A stretch of 64,000 nucleotides of DNA, taken from positions 12,503,132 to 12,567,131 of the forward strand of contig NC_060885.1 of the NCBI RefSeq assembly GCF_014805685.1, read 5' to 3'. This document shows positions 52,218-64,000 of the stretch, piece after piece. This stretch comes from Silurus meridionalis (lineage: Eukaryota; Chordata; Actinopteri; Siluriformes; Siluridae). The position numbers were made by a program, and so were the translations under genes. Position 1 is the stretch's first letter, and the number at the start of each line of letters is the position of its first letter. Below the pieces are notes generated by a model, which was not told the origin of the DNA, did no database searches, and worked only from the letters and a program-made list of their open reading frames with translations.

Positions 52218-52950
52218 CTTTTTTTTTTTCATTGTACAGGATTTGATAAAGCATAAAAAAGCAGATGTGGTAAATCCATATATTTGCATGCAAATGCTTG
52301 ATTGTTAAACCGGTGAGCAGGCATTTTTCTTTAAGCTTATTTGCTCTCCCACTCTTGAATCTTTTTTTTTTCTTTTGGCCACAGTTCAGGCTTTGATTCA
52401 GCCCTGTCTTGAACTGTTTTGAATAAAAACCCGTTTAAGAGAGTAAGAAAAAAAATAGGTTGCTCTGGTTGGAGCATAGGGTTAAAAGTTTTTTTTTTCT
52501 CCCTCTCTTTTAAAACTGTTTATAAATGTATTTCAGGACAAACGTAAAGTGTATTGATCTGAGAGAAAACCACAACAAGGTAATGTCATCTGGGGTGCTT
52601 TGGCCTTGTTGCTTTGGAAGTACTCCATGTTTTTATTTTATTTTATTTTTTTTTTTTCCCTGGCATTTTCTATCAAGAACTGATTGTAACTGCTCCAGTA
52701 AATTTTCAGCCAAATATTTTCATTCAGTAAAAACATGAAGAAAGGCTTTTGTATGCCTCCCATGGAACCTGTGCTTCTGTTATCTTGCTGATAACTTGTG
52801 AAAACACTGCTCTGATGGCCTTGTCTGCCAGATCAAAATGTATTTCTAATGTCTCCTTTCATTTTTTTTCTCCTCTTACTTTGGCAGATTTCTTGCAGAC
52901 CTGAGGTTACCCATCCTCCTCTTTCTCCTGCCCATCCAAGATGGCTTGCC

Positions 52951-54022
<1,072 letters not shown>

Positions 54023-54087
54023 TGCAAGGGGAATAGCTGAGCCTCTCCCAGGTTCCTTGCCAGTAGAAAAAAAGTTCCTTGCCAACT

Positions 54088-54375
54088 AATAAAGTTATTG
54101 GCTGATTATCAGTAATATGTTGAGCAAGGGTGCAGATGGATGCCTTTGAAGTCATATAGTGACTGGAGAATAACTTTGCAATGAGAAAATTGTAATCGTT
54201 AATAAAATACTTCAACTAAAGATTTATAAAATGAATATATACAGTGGAAGCACCCCAGAGCTTTGATCCTCTATACTATAAACAAGTAACTAAAGGAAGA
54301 CTGAAGCAAGCATTTTTGTGAACTCATTGGGGCTTTTCTTTTTCTTCATTTAATATTCTTGTACTTGATAATAAA
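54088..54375 (+). terminator. Polyadenylation signals of hs3st1
   Basis: Three AATAAA hexamers follow the stop codon at 54088-54093, 54201-54206 and 54370-54375. The last is followed within about 40 bases by T-rich and GT-rich DNA, the usual downstream element, so it is the best candidate for the main 3' end. The first would give a 3' UTR of only about 90 bases. Alternative polyadenylation is possible. Confidence 0.6.
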
Positions 54376-56424
54376 TGGTTTTGTTTCCAAAATTGGAACT
54401 CTGATATTCAGTGTTCTTTTTAGCTTCTTCAGCTACCTACTTTATCCGCAGGTGTTTTTTGTGTGTGCTGTGTGTGTGTGGGTGGGGGCAAGACAAAGAT
54501 AGAGACACGCTATGGTATACGTTTGAAAAATACCAGGGAAGGAGATGAATATTATTCTCCAAAGCAGGTAGCCTGGAGCAATGCTTTAGAGGAACAGGAA
54601 CCCTTAATAGGCTGAGACGTGGAAGTCAGTGCCTGCAGCCTCAAAATATGAATCATGAGAGTCAGCACAGATGTGCTTGCTGCACACATGATAAGGTACA
54701 AGGCTAGCTTGTTGCTATATGATATCAGACAGCTCTTTCTGAGCAGCAGTAAGTGAAGATGTTATTAACAACACTGAATTCATCCTTACACCTGAACGAC
54801 TGACTCACTGAAACAGCCATTTTTGGATTCAAAAGCAGAGAAACTATTGTGTTTCTGTTTCAGGCCATCCATCATGCATAATGGGTTAAAAAGCACATCT
54901 TGCTGTTGTAATTGAAAAAAGCATTTTGATGAAATGTAGCCATCGTGATTCAAATGTGTGAATAAAAGTACGACAAATGGTGTGAGCTATTTTTAGCTCT
55001 GCAGGCTTGTGAACTTGTGAGCGCATGCTGTCTCGTGAAAGACGTTTGCTACGGCACCTTTTCTAACACCTCAGATTCTAGGAAGAATTTATCACTACGT
55101 TTGTATATACGTACACCACTGTTATGCTGTATGGCACTAACTTGTTATACTCTAGAAGACATCATGTAATTGAGTGCAAAGTCACAATGCACATTGCCTT
55201 TTTAGAAACCAATATCAGCTGATGGCCTAGAATGATGCAATGTGATCTGACCACTCCACAGGTTGAGCACTCACCTAGAAAAGAGCATCCATTTCTTGCA
55301 TTGACCTCTGTGATTTTGCAGTCGAGAGAGCCCTTTGGAAAACAGTAGGTATGACCAGAGGTGCAGTGGAGTCCACCTTTCACCAATCCATGTTGGTGAT
55401 AGACACTCATTAAAGAGCATGCATGCTATTACCTAAATTTGAAATGGTGAAATATCGAACCATGTGGCAACCCTGTGCACCCTGTGTAATAATATGTAAA
55501 TTCTAAATTGCAGCTGTATAATATTTGTAATTATATATTGATTGTTTTAATTCACCAATGTCAGGAAAAGATTTTAAACTTTGAATCATGACCAACATGC
55601 CCTAAACTGTTACCTCTATAACCATGGTCTTTTATTCATTGTCAGATAACCCCTTTAAAATGCACTTATTGTAAAGGAAAATGCTGGCTGGGTTATCAGG
55701 GTCAATGGAACTTGTAAACACACATTTCCTGTACCAAAAATATTTGTGAAGCAACCCCTGTGAAGATGTAGCCTATGATGAAAGATTGCCCTAGTCACTA
55801 AATTGGGAATAGGCGTGGTTAAAAATTTTACTGTAGCAAGCCACTAGGGGTCCTCATGGATATGTTGGCATGACGTCTGATTCGCTGTTTTGACCCTTCT
55901 ATACAGTCATTGGCTGGGCGTTTGACTGCCATTTTGCCTCCGCTACCACTTCCACCACTATTAGCACACACACACACACACACACACATTGTTTTTTTGT
56001 GCTGAATGTTTTTGAAAGTGGATTTGCCATTTGTTTTTGCAGTGTAACAGGTAGAAATATCCTCCCTGGTCAAACGAATCACTCACCTGACATAGGGGAA
56101 CTGCTTTATTCGAAGAGTCAGGACTGGGCTCACACTGGACCCAACACACATACTAGTCACATATTAGGCTTCTGGGGCAGGAAAAGACCACATCAGTTAA
56201 CACTGAGGCAGATTGGACACAGTATGACACATTTACTGCAGTCATTTATCTTTGCTAAGTAGTTTACTTTGGGTTCTGGGTTGCTGTGGTCTGAATTTAT
56301 AATGTGGTATAAATAGTGTTCATATTTTGAAGTTTTTAGAAAATTGTTAATAAATTGCCTGTATTCATGGCAGTCCCATAGTGACTATTACCACCTGCTT
56401 GTTTGTGGTTCCCCCCCCTCATCC
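54376..56424. other. Intergenic, nothing recognised
   Basis: Apart from a GT-rich stretch near 54460-54490 and the CA run at 55965, I see no ORF with familiar motifs, no RNA gene and no known repeat here. Confidence 0.5.
55965..55988. repeat. (CA)n microsatellite
   Basis: A pure CA run of 24 bases. Confidence 0.95.
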
Positions 56425-56752
56425 TCAGAATTTAATAAGTGTACAAGTTTAGTCAGAATTCCAGAAGTAGTATATGTAGGATTGGTCAAAATTCCTAAAG
56501 GCACAGCTAAAATCTATCAGAATTTCTTTAGGGGAAGGCAGTATTGGCTAGAATACATTGGATTCATCAGAATTAATTCTAGAGCAAGCAAGATTGGGCA
56601 GAATTTTGTCGGAAGCAGCTGGAATTGGTTCAATTTATTTCAGGTGAGGGCAGGACTGGTCAGAAGTTACTAAGGAACACTTAATATTGCTCATAACTTC
56701 TGCAGACACTGGTGGAACTGGTTACAATTCCTTCAGGGGAGGAAATCAAAGT
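56425..56752. repeat. Degenerate minisatellite, period ~31 bp, ~10 units
   Basis: Units begin with TCAGAATT-like words at about 56425, 56453, 56486, 56517, 56548, 56567, 56598, 56630, 56660, 56691 and 56722. Most end in an ATTGG- or ACTGG-like word. Spacing is 30-33 bases except for one short 19-base unit and the first 28-base unit. A 109-residue open frame crosses part of it, but the period is not a multiple of three, so it is unlikely to be coding. Confidence 0.8.
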
Positions 56753-59700
56753 CAAATCTCTCATACTTTAAACATGAAGCAAAAATATAGACACATTACA
56801 GTTTATCATTTGTTCATAAGTCAATAGAATTGTTAGTCTATCCACATTTGGATAGACTTGTAGACAAGCACAGTGTTCCTGTTGCAAAACAGAATGGATG
56901 GATAGCAGTGCTCAGTGATTTTACCTTTGAACAACATAGTAAGGAGGCCTGTGAAACTGGTTTACATAAATTATTGATTTTGTTGATTTATTTTTAATCG
57001 TGTGTAGCTCAGAGGGCAGGCTTTTGATCTGGGATATGTGCATGTGTGAGGGTTGGGGGTGGGATTCACTTATTTAGGCCAGTTAAAGGGTCAGATACTG
57101 ATCCCTTTTTACCTTATATCTTTCTATAATAGCACGGTTATGTTTAGCTATGTCATGTTCCCGACAAGAAAAGATGCAAAGACTGATCACCTAAAACAAT
57201 ATTGTGCAGAAAGGTGATGTTGCCATTATGCTTGAAAGATTTATTTTACATGTGTGTGCATGTAATATATGATTTGCCATTATTGGATTTCTATAAGCAA
57301 CTTACTGCCTGCCACTGTCACTGACAGATAATACATCATGTAGCATAGACCAAACTGCGAAAGCATTAGAGCGAGGGATAAAAAGTATACTCTCGAATAC
57401 AAGTCTATGAGTTTAATCATTATGTTAAAAAGAAAACAAAACTAGGAAGAAAAAAAAAATCATAACATAGTGATGGATGGAGTGCTACTTACCACCCACA
57501 GCAGAATCTAAAATGTTTCGCTTCAGTGGCGATTTTCATCATCAATCCAAGTCTGTTTTAATAAATATCCCCCTTCATACCAGTGGCAGATGCAAAGCAG
57601 AGATTGGCTTTATGTTCAGCTTCAGGTCTGTTTTCTGAAGTGTTGCAGCACTAGAGCTTTTCACATAAATCTGATTACTTGCATTGTAGCTAATTTTTGC
57701 CTTTGCTGATTGTTGAAAACTATAAATCAAGGTATGCTTATTTTGTGCACATATCATACAGTCTGTTTTTTGACAAGCTAAAAGAATAGATGTAAAACAA
57801 TTTCAGGACTTTACCTTGAACCTAATATGCACAAAACATTAAAAAACACTTTAAACCCATCAAATCGTGTTTTCCTGACAATTTGCATTAAATCATTTAC
57901 CATTCCTGGGTAATTGTCATAACAGCTTGTCGCGTGCTAAGCTAATATCTTGCTAGGTGTCTAGTTAGCATATGTTTTGTGACAGATGTCATGATGTGTA
58001 CTAAATAGAAAATCTCAAATTTTATATCATGGCAACAGAAGCTATTTCTTTCTAACAGGCCTTCAAATGTTGATGATAATCTTGTTTATATTAAATCCCT
58101 CACAGTGTCATTACCAAAAATATTAGAATGCATTTTTGGACTTAATCCAATAAGTTCTATTTTCTGTCATTTTTTTTATTTTGTTAAACATTGTAACAGT
58201 TAACATGAAGTACATGACAATGACTATTGTATACCAAGTACAGTACTAAAATATACAAACTGCAGTATACCGAAAATTATCATCAGCACCAACTCAAGTG
58301 TAATGAGATTTTATTTGCATAGTGCTTCTAAAAGTGTTCGTGGTCACAAAGACACAGAAATAAATAGATTAGAATTTAAAAGTAAAAAACAAATTGTCTT
58401 CAATTAATTTTGTCCCCACTGAGCAAGCCAGAGGCAACAGTGGCAAGGAAAACTCACTGATAATTTGCTTTTGTGTACTATATGGTCAAAATGCACAATC
58501 GTTAATTGATTAATTAATCTTTTTGTTTTTTTTGTTTGTTTGTTTTTTTAAGTTGGAAGTATGGAAAACTCAAGTTTTCGAGAAGTTGGCGACTGCTGGA
58601 GACTTGAGTGCAAAACTCTTTTGAGGAAGTTGTGGCCTAACCCATTGTAGCAAAAATTTTTCATATTATCTGTAGTCGAGAGACATCTTTGTGGTTTTTA
58701 AGAGGCACCATCCACAATAATGTCATGTATCTTTAGGTTGTCCAGATAAGCAATCTTCACAGTATGGTTTCTAATGGATGAGAATTTAAAAGAGAAGTAG
58801 GGCAGGTCTGAAGAGCAGAAGGGGTCAAGATCACTGGTATTTTAGAAGAAGCATGTGCAGCTTTAGAGAGAGACACACACACACATCATTATGTAAAAGT
58901 ATGCGTGTAATAATAATCAAGGGCAATGTACAATTTTGATCAAAGTGCAAGCATGGACTCCAGCAAGACTAGCTATGAACAACAGTGGATTATAGTCCAA
59001 TGTGGATTCTTTTCTTATAACAGCAAAATCCAAAAAAAAATTATTTAAAGAACTTCTGCAAATATCATGAAAGGTTTAAAACTTATGTGTTTAAGGATAT
59101 TTTATCATTATTTGTTTGTCATTGATTCTGTGTTTCAGGTTTTTTAATTTTTTTTTATCAATAGCAAAGGCCAAGTGTATATGAAGTTGATTTCATCAAC
59201 TATAGAACAAAAGGATGTTTGTGGAATCTGCTTTTTCTCTGGCATGGGTTAAGCCTTCAATTCATCCTGAAACCTGTCACCCCCCCTCACCCCACCCTCT
59301 TCTCTGTTTGTGCACTGGCAGCCTGGAATATTTGTCTACACTTGGGGCTGAAATGTGTGTGATTCCTCTTGCTGAGAATCGATGAGCCTTCTGTAAAGCC
59401 TGTTCTTGGGCTCCGATTATATTTATCCTCCACAAGCTTCCTGTACATCCTGTACTCCCTTTGTTTCAGTGTGCGTCTGTTCTCAAAGTCTCTTTCTCCC
59501 TGTCTTCTTTTCTTCTCTCTCCCCCTCCCACATAAACACACCTTCTTTTTCTCTCTCTCGCACACACACACTTTCTTTCTGTTTCTCCCTCTCGGCTTAT
59601 CCCCACATACACTGAACACACAGTAGCAGGTTTAATGAACTGCTCTCTGTGGTCTGCTGCTTTTCCCACAAACATAGTGATAAAGCACTGAAAGCCTCCC

Positions 59701-61070
59701 CAGCTTTCCATCTGCTATCTGAGCTGTGGCTACAATACCTTGTTAAAAAGTTGGTTAAAAGAAAACAAAGACTGCATGAATATTATTCCTTTCACCGCTT
59801 GCTTAGTGGAGTGGAGCAAGACTAAATGAGCAGGGCCTAAGTCATAAATTGCACAGTGATTGTAGAAAATAAGTTTCGGGGGAAAGTCTCACGCAGCCAC
59901 CACACATCAAAGTAATATTCAATAAAAGACGAAAACAAAAGGGTTTGAAACAGTAGGCTTTTGTTACCCTGCAAAGATTTGCTGAGACTTCAGATATGGA
60001 AAGAGTACTGTGGTGAAGCACAGTGGAAAAGTTTTTCATTTGGAAACAAATGTGATGGAATGTTACAGCTGGAGGTCTTTCCTGTGTTGCTTATTTATAA
60101 TATAAAAAGCTGTTTTATTTGTTTAAATGTATCACTGTTTTCTAATGCTGCTGTAATGTCAGTGTGTCCATTACCAGCTTGTATGTCAGGATGCATCATC
60201 ATCAGTTGTCTTTATGCTCCTATTATCTGTCGTCCCAGGTCAGTGTTTCTAAAGCAGGATAGCCATGGGGTCCCACAGCCAGAGTGCCACGTCAGTGCAA
60301 AGACATTTGAGTGACAGTTCATTACCTTCACTTTAATAGGTATAATGACCTTGAAAGTCCTTTAATTTTTTTTACTAGAGTTAGAAGAAGGTCACAATAC
60401 CTTGATACCTTGGAGGTGTGCCTGTGTGTCTCACAGTGAACGTAATTAAGGTTTGTACTATGAATTAAGCATCAATACTTATCACTGAGCAATAATACCT
60501 CAAACCATTTCATTATCCTCTCGTCTGAATCGCTCTCATATACACAGTGAGACCTTGTGTAGGGCAGGGCCACGGTACTCCATGTCTATAGCACATGTCG
60601 ATTGCAGAATAGTTTACACGTGTATCCTGAGATGACACTGTTGTCGTCGAGCAGATGTTGGAGCTCATTTAAATTCTGTTTATTTATTCACAAATGTCAG
60701 ATGCTTGAATGATTTGCATGTCATTTTTCTTAGAAATGAAATGTGGTTTAATGGAACTATAGAACTTTAAGAAATGGTCATTTGCTTGCACAGAAATGTG
60801 TTGTTAAATTAAATGCAATTACTTTTTGTTGCTATTTTATTATTTTTGTAGTGCAAACCATGATGCACTGCTTCTGATGCTTTATAGCTGTTCTAATGAA
60901 GGACCTTAAACACCAAGTTATTCTAAAACAATCGAGTCCCACACATGAGCAGTCCAAGACCTCTCCTCATCCATCTTTTCATTCCCTTTTGCATGGCACC
61001 AACCTCTCTGACCTTCATTCTCTCTTTACTTGAATATCTGAGGTCTCTCTGTTCTCTGTAGAAGGCCAAG

Positions 61071-61075
<5 letters not shown>
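56753..61075. other. Intergenic, with a pyrimidine-rich segment
   Basis: No gene is recognised. The segment 59280-59620 is strongly C/T-rich with CA patches, and its minus-strand frames are Arg/Glu/Lys low-complexity. The rest is ordinary AT-rich DNA with short homopolymers. Confidence 0.5.
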
Positions 61076-61115
<40 letters not shown>

Positions 61116-61275
61116 CTATATTTTCACTCACTCTCACTCCCCCAGGCATTTCCCAGCACTAAGAGAAACACTTTGATTAAAGCTGTTATCAGCGAGGGAG
61201 GTAGGGAGCAGGGTGCAATGGGTGGGAGAGAAGGACTGGACTCTTGGTCCTACTCAACTGAGAAAAAGAGAGAGA

Positions 61276-61300
<25 letters not shown>
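61076..61300. repeat. (CT)n and (TA)n microsatellites
   Basis: A CT run occupies 61076-61108, followed by T. A TA run occupies about 61276-61300 and is followed by CA. Confidence 0.95.
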
Positions 61301-61309
<9 letters not shown>

Positions 61310-61550
61310 ATATATAATGTGTATATGTACTGTATATCATAGCAACAGGCAAGTTTATGTATTTGCATAACACCTTTCATCCACAAAAGGCAATACTATG
61401 TGCCTTACGTAACTAAAAGCAAAATTAAAACGTGAAGCTAACAGATACAAATTAGAGATATAATATATTAAAGGAAGTTTGAGGTGCAGGCAAGAAGTGA
61501 TTGTGTCAAAAGAGAAGTGTAAGTCCAGACAAGAAGATTTATTTAATTTA

Positions 61551-61800
61551 ATGGCTAACTAGCATCAGATTTTAGATTTTTTTTTTTTTTCACCACAAAA
61601 GATCATTATAGCCGGCTAATTTTAAGAATTAAAATGCAAGCTCACTAATCAGGCATCCCAAAGCTCTCTGCTAAGGCTGCTGAGGGGTTTGAGAAGACAA
61701 GTTTAGCTAATGTCAGCTATAAAATGCGTCCTCGGATCAGGACCTGGGTGTCAGTATACGACTAATTAACAAAGCAGTACAGTGATGTACATGCGCTATA
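61551..61800 (+). repeat. Unrecognised repeat, copy A
   Basis: This shares ordered blocks with 63243-63690: AGATTTTAGAT, CCACAAAAGATCATTATAGC, GGCTAATTTTA, AAATGCAAGCT, AATCAGGCA, TGTCAGCTATAAAAT, GATCAGGACCTGGGTGTCAG, CTAATTAACAAAG. It has no coding frame and I do not recognise the family. Confidence 0.65.
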
Positions 61801-63242
61801 TTGCCAGTCAACCAGCAAATATAGAAATTTTGAGTTTGTTCCATTTTGCAGGGAAACATTGTTGTTCCTCAATGCCAGGTTTTTCCTTATACTATTTTTT
61901 GTAAAATCTTCATTCACTTTCATTCCTCAAATGAAAAACACTGTGTTTTTTGAACCAATATGGGATACAGATATTGGCAATTGGATGGTAAGAATCACAA
62001 CATATATTGAAAGCCTTTATGTGGCTATGATGTGCCTCGACTGTGCTCTTTTTCTTTTAAAAAGGGTTTTGTATGTTTGAAATACATTGTTCTGTAGTTC
62101 GGTTAGCAAATTCCTTTATTTAGTATCAAAAATGTAAAGAGAATTCTTAGACCATATTAATTTACCATATTAGTAATATTGCAGCAGTTCTTATAAAAAC
62201 ATGCGGGCCAGAAATAAGATTGTAAAATCTAGGTATTAAAAAAAAAACTGAAAGAACATGGGCAATCATTTTTTTAAAGGGGAAAATCTAATTTCAACCC
62301 AGTAGTGTGCTGAAATACAGTAAAAAATACTTAAGATCTGTGCATAATTTACAACTTTCCTGTTGCAATCAAACAAAAGAAGCAGGTTACACTATACCTA
62401 TGGGGAAACACGCTCTATCTGGAGAATCCTTAAATATTTCATTCATTAGTGTTTGATCTCTAATTGTGAAATTATGTGCTATTAGCTGAGATCAAGGCTG
62501 CATGTTGCTGTATTAAATACAAGATGAGCTGTGTGTTGTGTGGGATTTGAGGTGCAGATGCACACCAAAGTTTGCAGTTCTCTCTGAACCACCGTTAAAG
62601 GTACACTTTACCAAAATGTAAGCGCACTACAGACCTAGTGCTCATTCATGGATCAGAATAATGCAAATTAGGTCATGCTAAACACAAGCTTCGTGACATG
62701 ATTTGTAATTTTGTTACATTTATTAAATAGTTCAATCAACGGTAATTATCAGAAATCACTTATTGCATGATATTTGCATGATGGTTAAGCAGATTGTTCA
62801 TTATGTTAACCCAAATTTAGGCATGGTAACACAACATAGCATCTGGGTTGCTATCAGAATCCAGCATTTGGGTTAACTCAGCATTTGGGTCAGTTTGGCT
62901 TGCCGCGACATCGCACAAAGCCATTTGAGATTTCTCAGCTGAAAAGCCAGAAACAAAGCACACAAGGGAAAATCTGCAAAATGCATTGTTTTTTCCTTGA
63001 TCAGTTGTTGTGTATTTGGATTTAACATGTGCCATTAGTTGGCCCTTAAATGTATGTGTTGACAGCTAGCATTATATGAAATGAAAATGAGAAATAAGGA
63101 AAACTGAACAAACACCATCCACTAGCTAACATTAATCTGGTGCATATAAGATTACTTGTTTTCTGACTTCTTATGAAATATTGTAAATAGTGTTAGCCCT
63201 CGCCTTCTCATGAATTAAATAGTTTGGGGTTCATTTTCAGCT
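61801..63242. other. Intergenic, nothing recognised
   Basis: AT-rich DNA between the two repeat copies. A run of AGCATTTGGGTT-like words at 62840-62900 repeats two or three times but is very short. No gene or RNA is supported. Confidence 0.45.
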
Positions 63243-63690
63243 AAATAGCAACAGATTTTAGATATTCTTTTCTTCCACCACATAAGCTAATTATAGCAGG
63301 CTAATTTTAGGAACCCTGGAAAGTCTTTCACGTTATCATTATATAATATATTTTCTCATATCTTCTCTATTTTTTCTTTTTTCTTTTCTCTTTCATATTT
63401 ATAGATCTTTTACTTAATCCATGATTTCGTAGTGGCTTTCATTTTTTATTGAAAGTTGTATTATGCATATAACTATGTTTATGATGAATTTAAAAAAATG
63501 CAATCTTGAATTTTTAGGAAAGTGAAATGCAAGCTTGCTAATTAGGCACGTGAATAGTTAAGGAAGCCATTTATATGTAATGTTAGCTGTCAAATACTTC
63601 CACAAATAAGATCCTAGGTGTTAGTCTCTAACTAAACAAAGTAGGACATAAATAAACATACAATATATTTGCAATAGTATGTGGACAAAT
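63243..63690 (+). repeat. Unrecognised repeat, copy B
   Basis: The matching blocks in the same order and orientation are AGATTTTAGAT, CCACATAAGCTAATTATAGC, GGCTAATTTTA, then, after about 200 extra bases, AAATGCAAGCT, AATTAGGCA, TGTTAGCTGTCAAAT, GATCCTAGGTGTTAG, CTAACTAAACAAAG. The extra segment at about 63315-63520 is absent from copy A. Confidence 0.65.
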
Positions 63691-64000
63691 GACCAGTCTT
63701 ATTCACATCTGCCTATGCTTTTTTTTTCAATTCTACAAAGGTATGAATATTATTTATTTGTTAAAGCAACTTTGTTTCTATGACTCAAGGACACCTCTGC
63801 TACTAGTGGTGATTACACCCTACACACCAAACGCCTCACACTACAACACCTAACACCTCCCACTACACCCCTTTGATGTGTGTTGTATTTGCTGTCCTGT
63901 GCTGTGTTTATTGGATTGTTCCATTATATGTCTTTATTGTTCTGTCCTCTCTGATTTATGTATTATACTGTGTATTGTACACTGCCGACTTTATCTCTGT
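63691..64000. other. Right end of window, possible LINE 3' UTR
   Basis: The last 120 bases are rich in TGT/TCTGTCCT words, like the TGTCT-rich 3' UTR of the LINE at 8440-8808, but no diagnostic tail is inside the window. This is recorded only as a weak possibility. Confidence 0.2.

Noticed and set aside
56344..56673. 109-codon open frame across the minisatellite
   Set aside because: The repeat period of about 31 is not a multiple of three, and the peptide has no conserved repeat or motif.
59287..59711. Arg/Glu/Lys-rich minus-strand frames
   Set aside because: They arise from a pyrimidine-rich low-complexity stretch. No domain is visible.

Overview
This is vertebrate nuclear DNA, almost certainly from a teleost fish and possibly a catfish or other ostariophysan. 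It is AT-rich, full of dinucleotide microsatellites, and packed with Tc1/mariner, hAT, RTE and L2/CR1-like elements and tRNA-derived SINEs of kinds known from fish. There are no operons, prokaryotic genes or CRISPR arrays. The one convincing host protein-coding gene is a complete heparan sulfate 3-O-sulfotransferase 1 (hs3st1-type) reading frame of 309 codons on the plus strand at 53093-54022.

Layout. Bases 1-14300 are repeat-dominated intergenic DNA: a 5'-truncated L2-like LINE, two head-to-tail tRNA-Glu-derived SINEs, a fossil Tc1 element, a broken 3.2 kb RTE LINE carrying a second LINE, a V-SINE-like copy, another Tc1 fossil and a hAT-type MITE. Bases 14340-14896 form a CpG-rich block with GA/CT and GT tracts, ending in a usable splice donor. 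I read this as the promoter and non-coding first exon of the sulfotransferase gene. Bases 14897-52887 would then be a single intron of about 38 kb. It contains an almost intact Tc1 element with IR/DR ends (two frameshifts in the transposase), an 809 bp hAT derivative that keeps only the BED zinc-finger piece of its transposase, a Tc1 fossil interrupted by a LINE tail, MITEs, SINEs and very long AT tracts. Exon 2 starts at 52888, carries at least two short upstream ORFs, then the whole coding sequence, and has polyadenylation signals up to 54375. Bases 54376-64000 have no recognised gene. They hold a degenerate minisatellite with a period of about 31 bp and two diverged copies of an unrecognised sequence at 61.55 and 63.24 kb.

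Functionally, the gene product would act in the Golgi on heparan sulfate, adding 3-O-sulfate to glucosamine. Everything else is non-coding host DNA or mobile elements in various stages of decay. I found no new enzymatic or defence system. The observations most worth following are the long-range exon 1/promoter with its upstream ORFs, the tRNA-Glu/RTE composite SINE, the nested and decayed transposons, the minisatellite, and the unexplained repeat pair near the right end. Family names rest on recognising characteristic sequence and have not been checked against any database.
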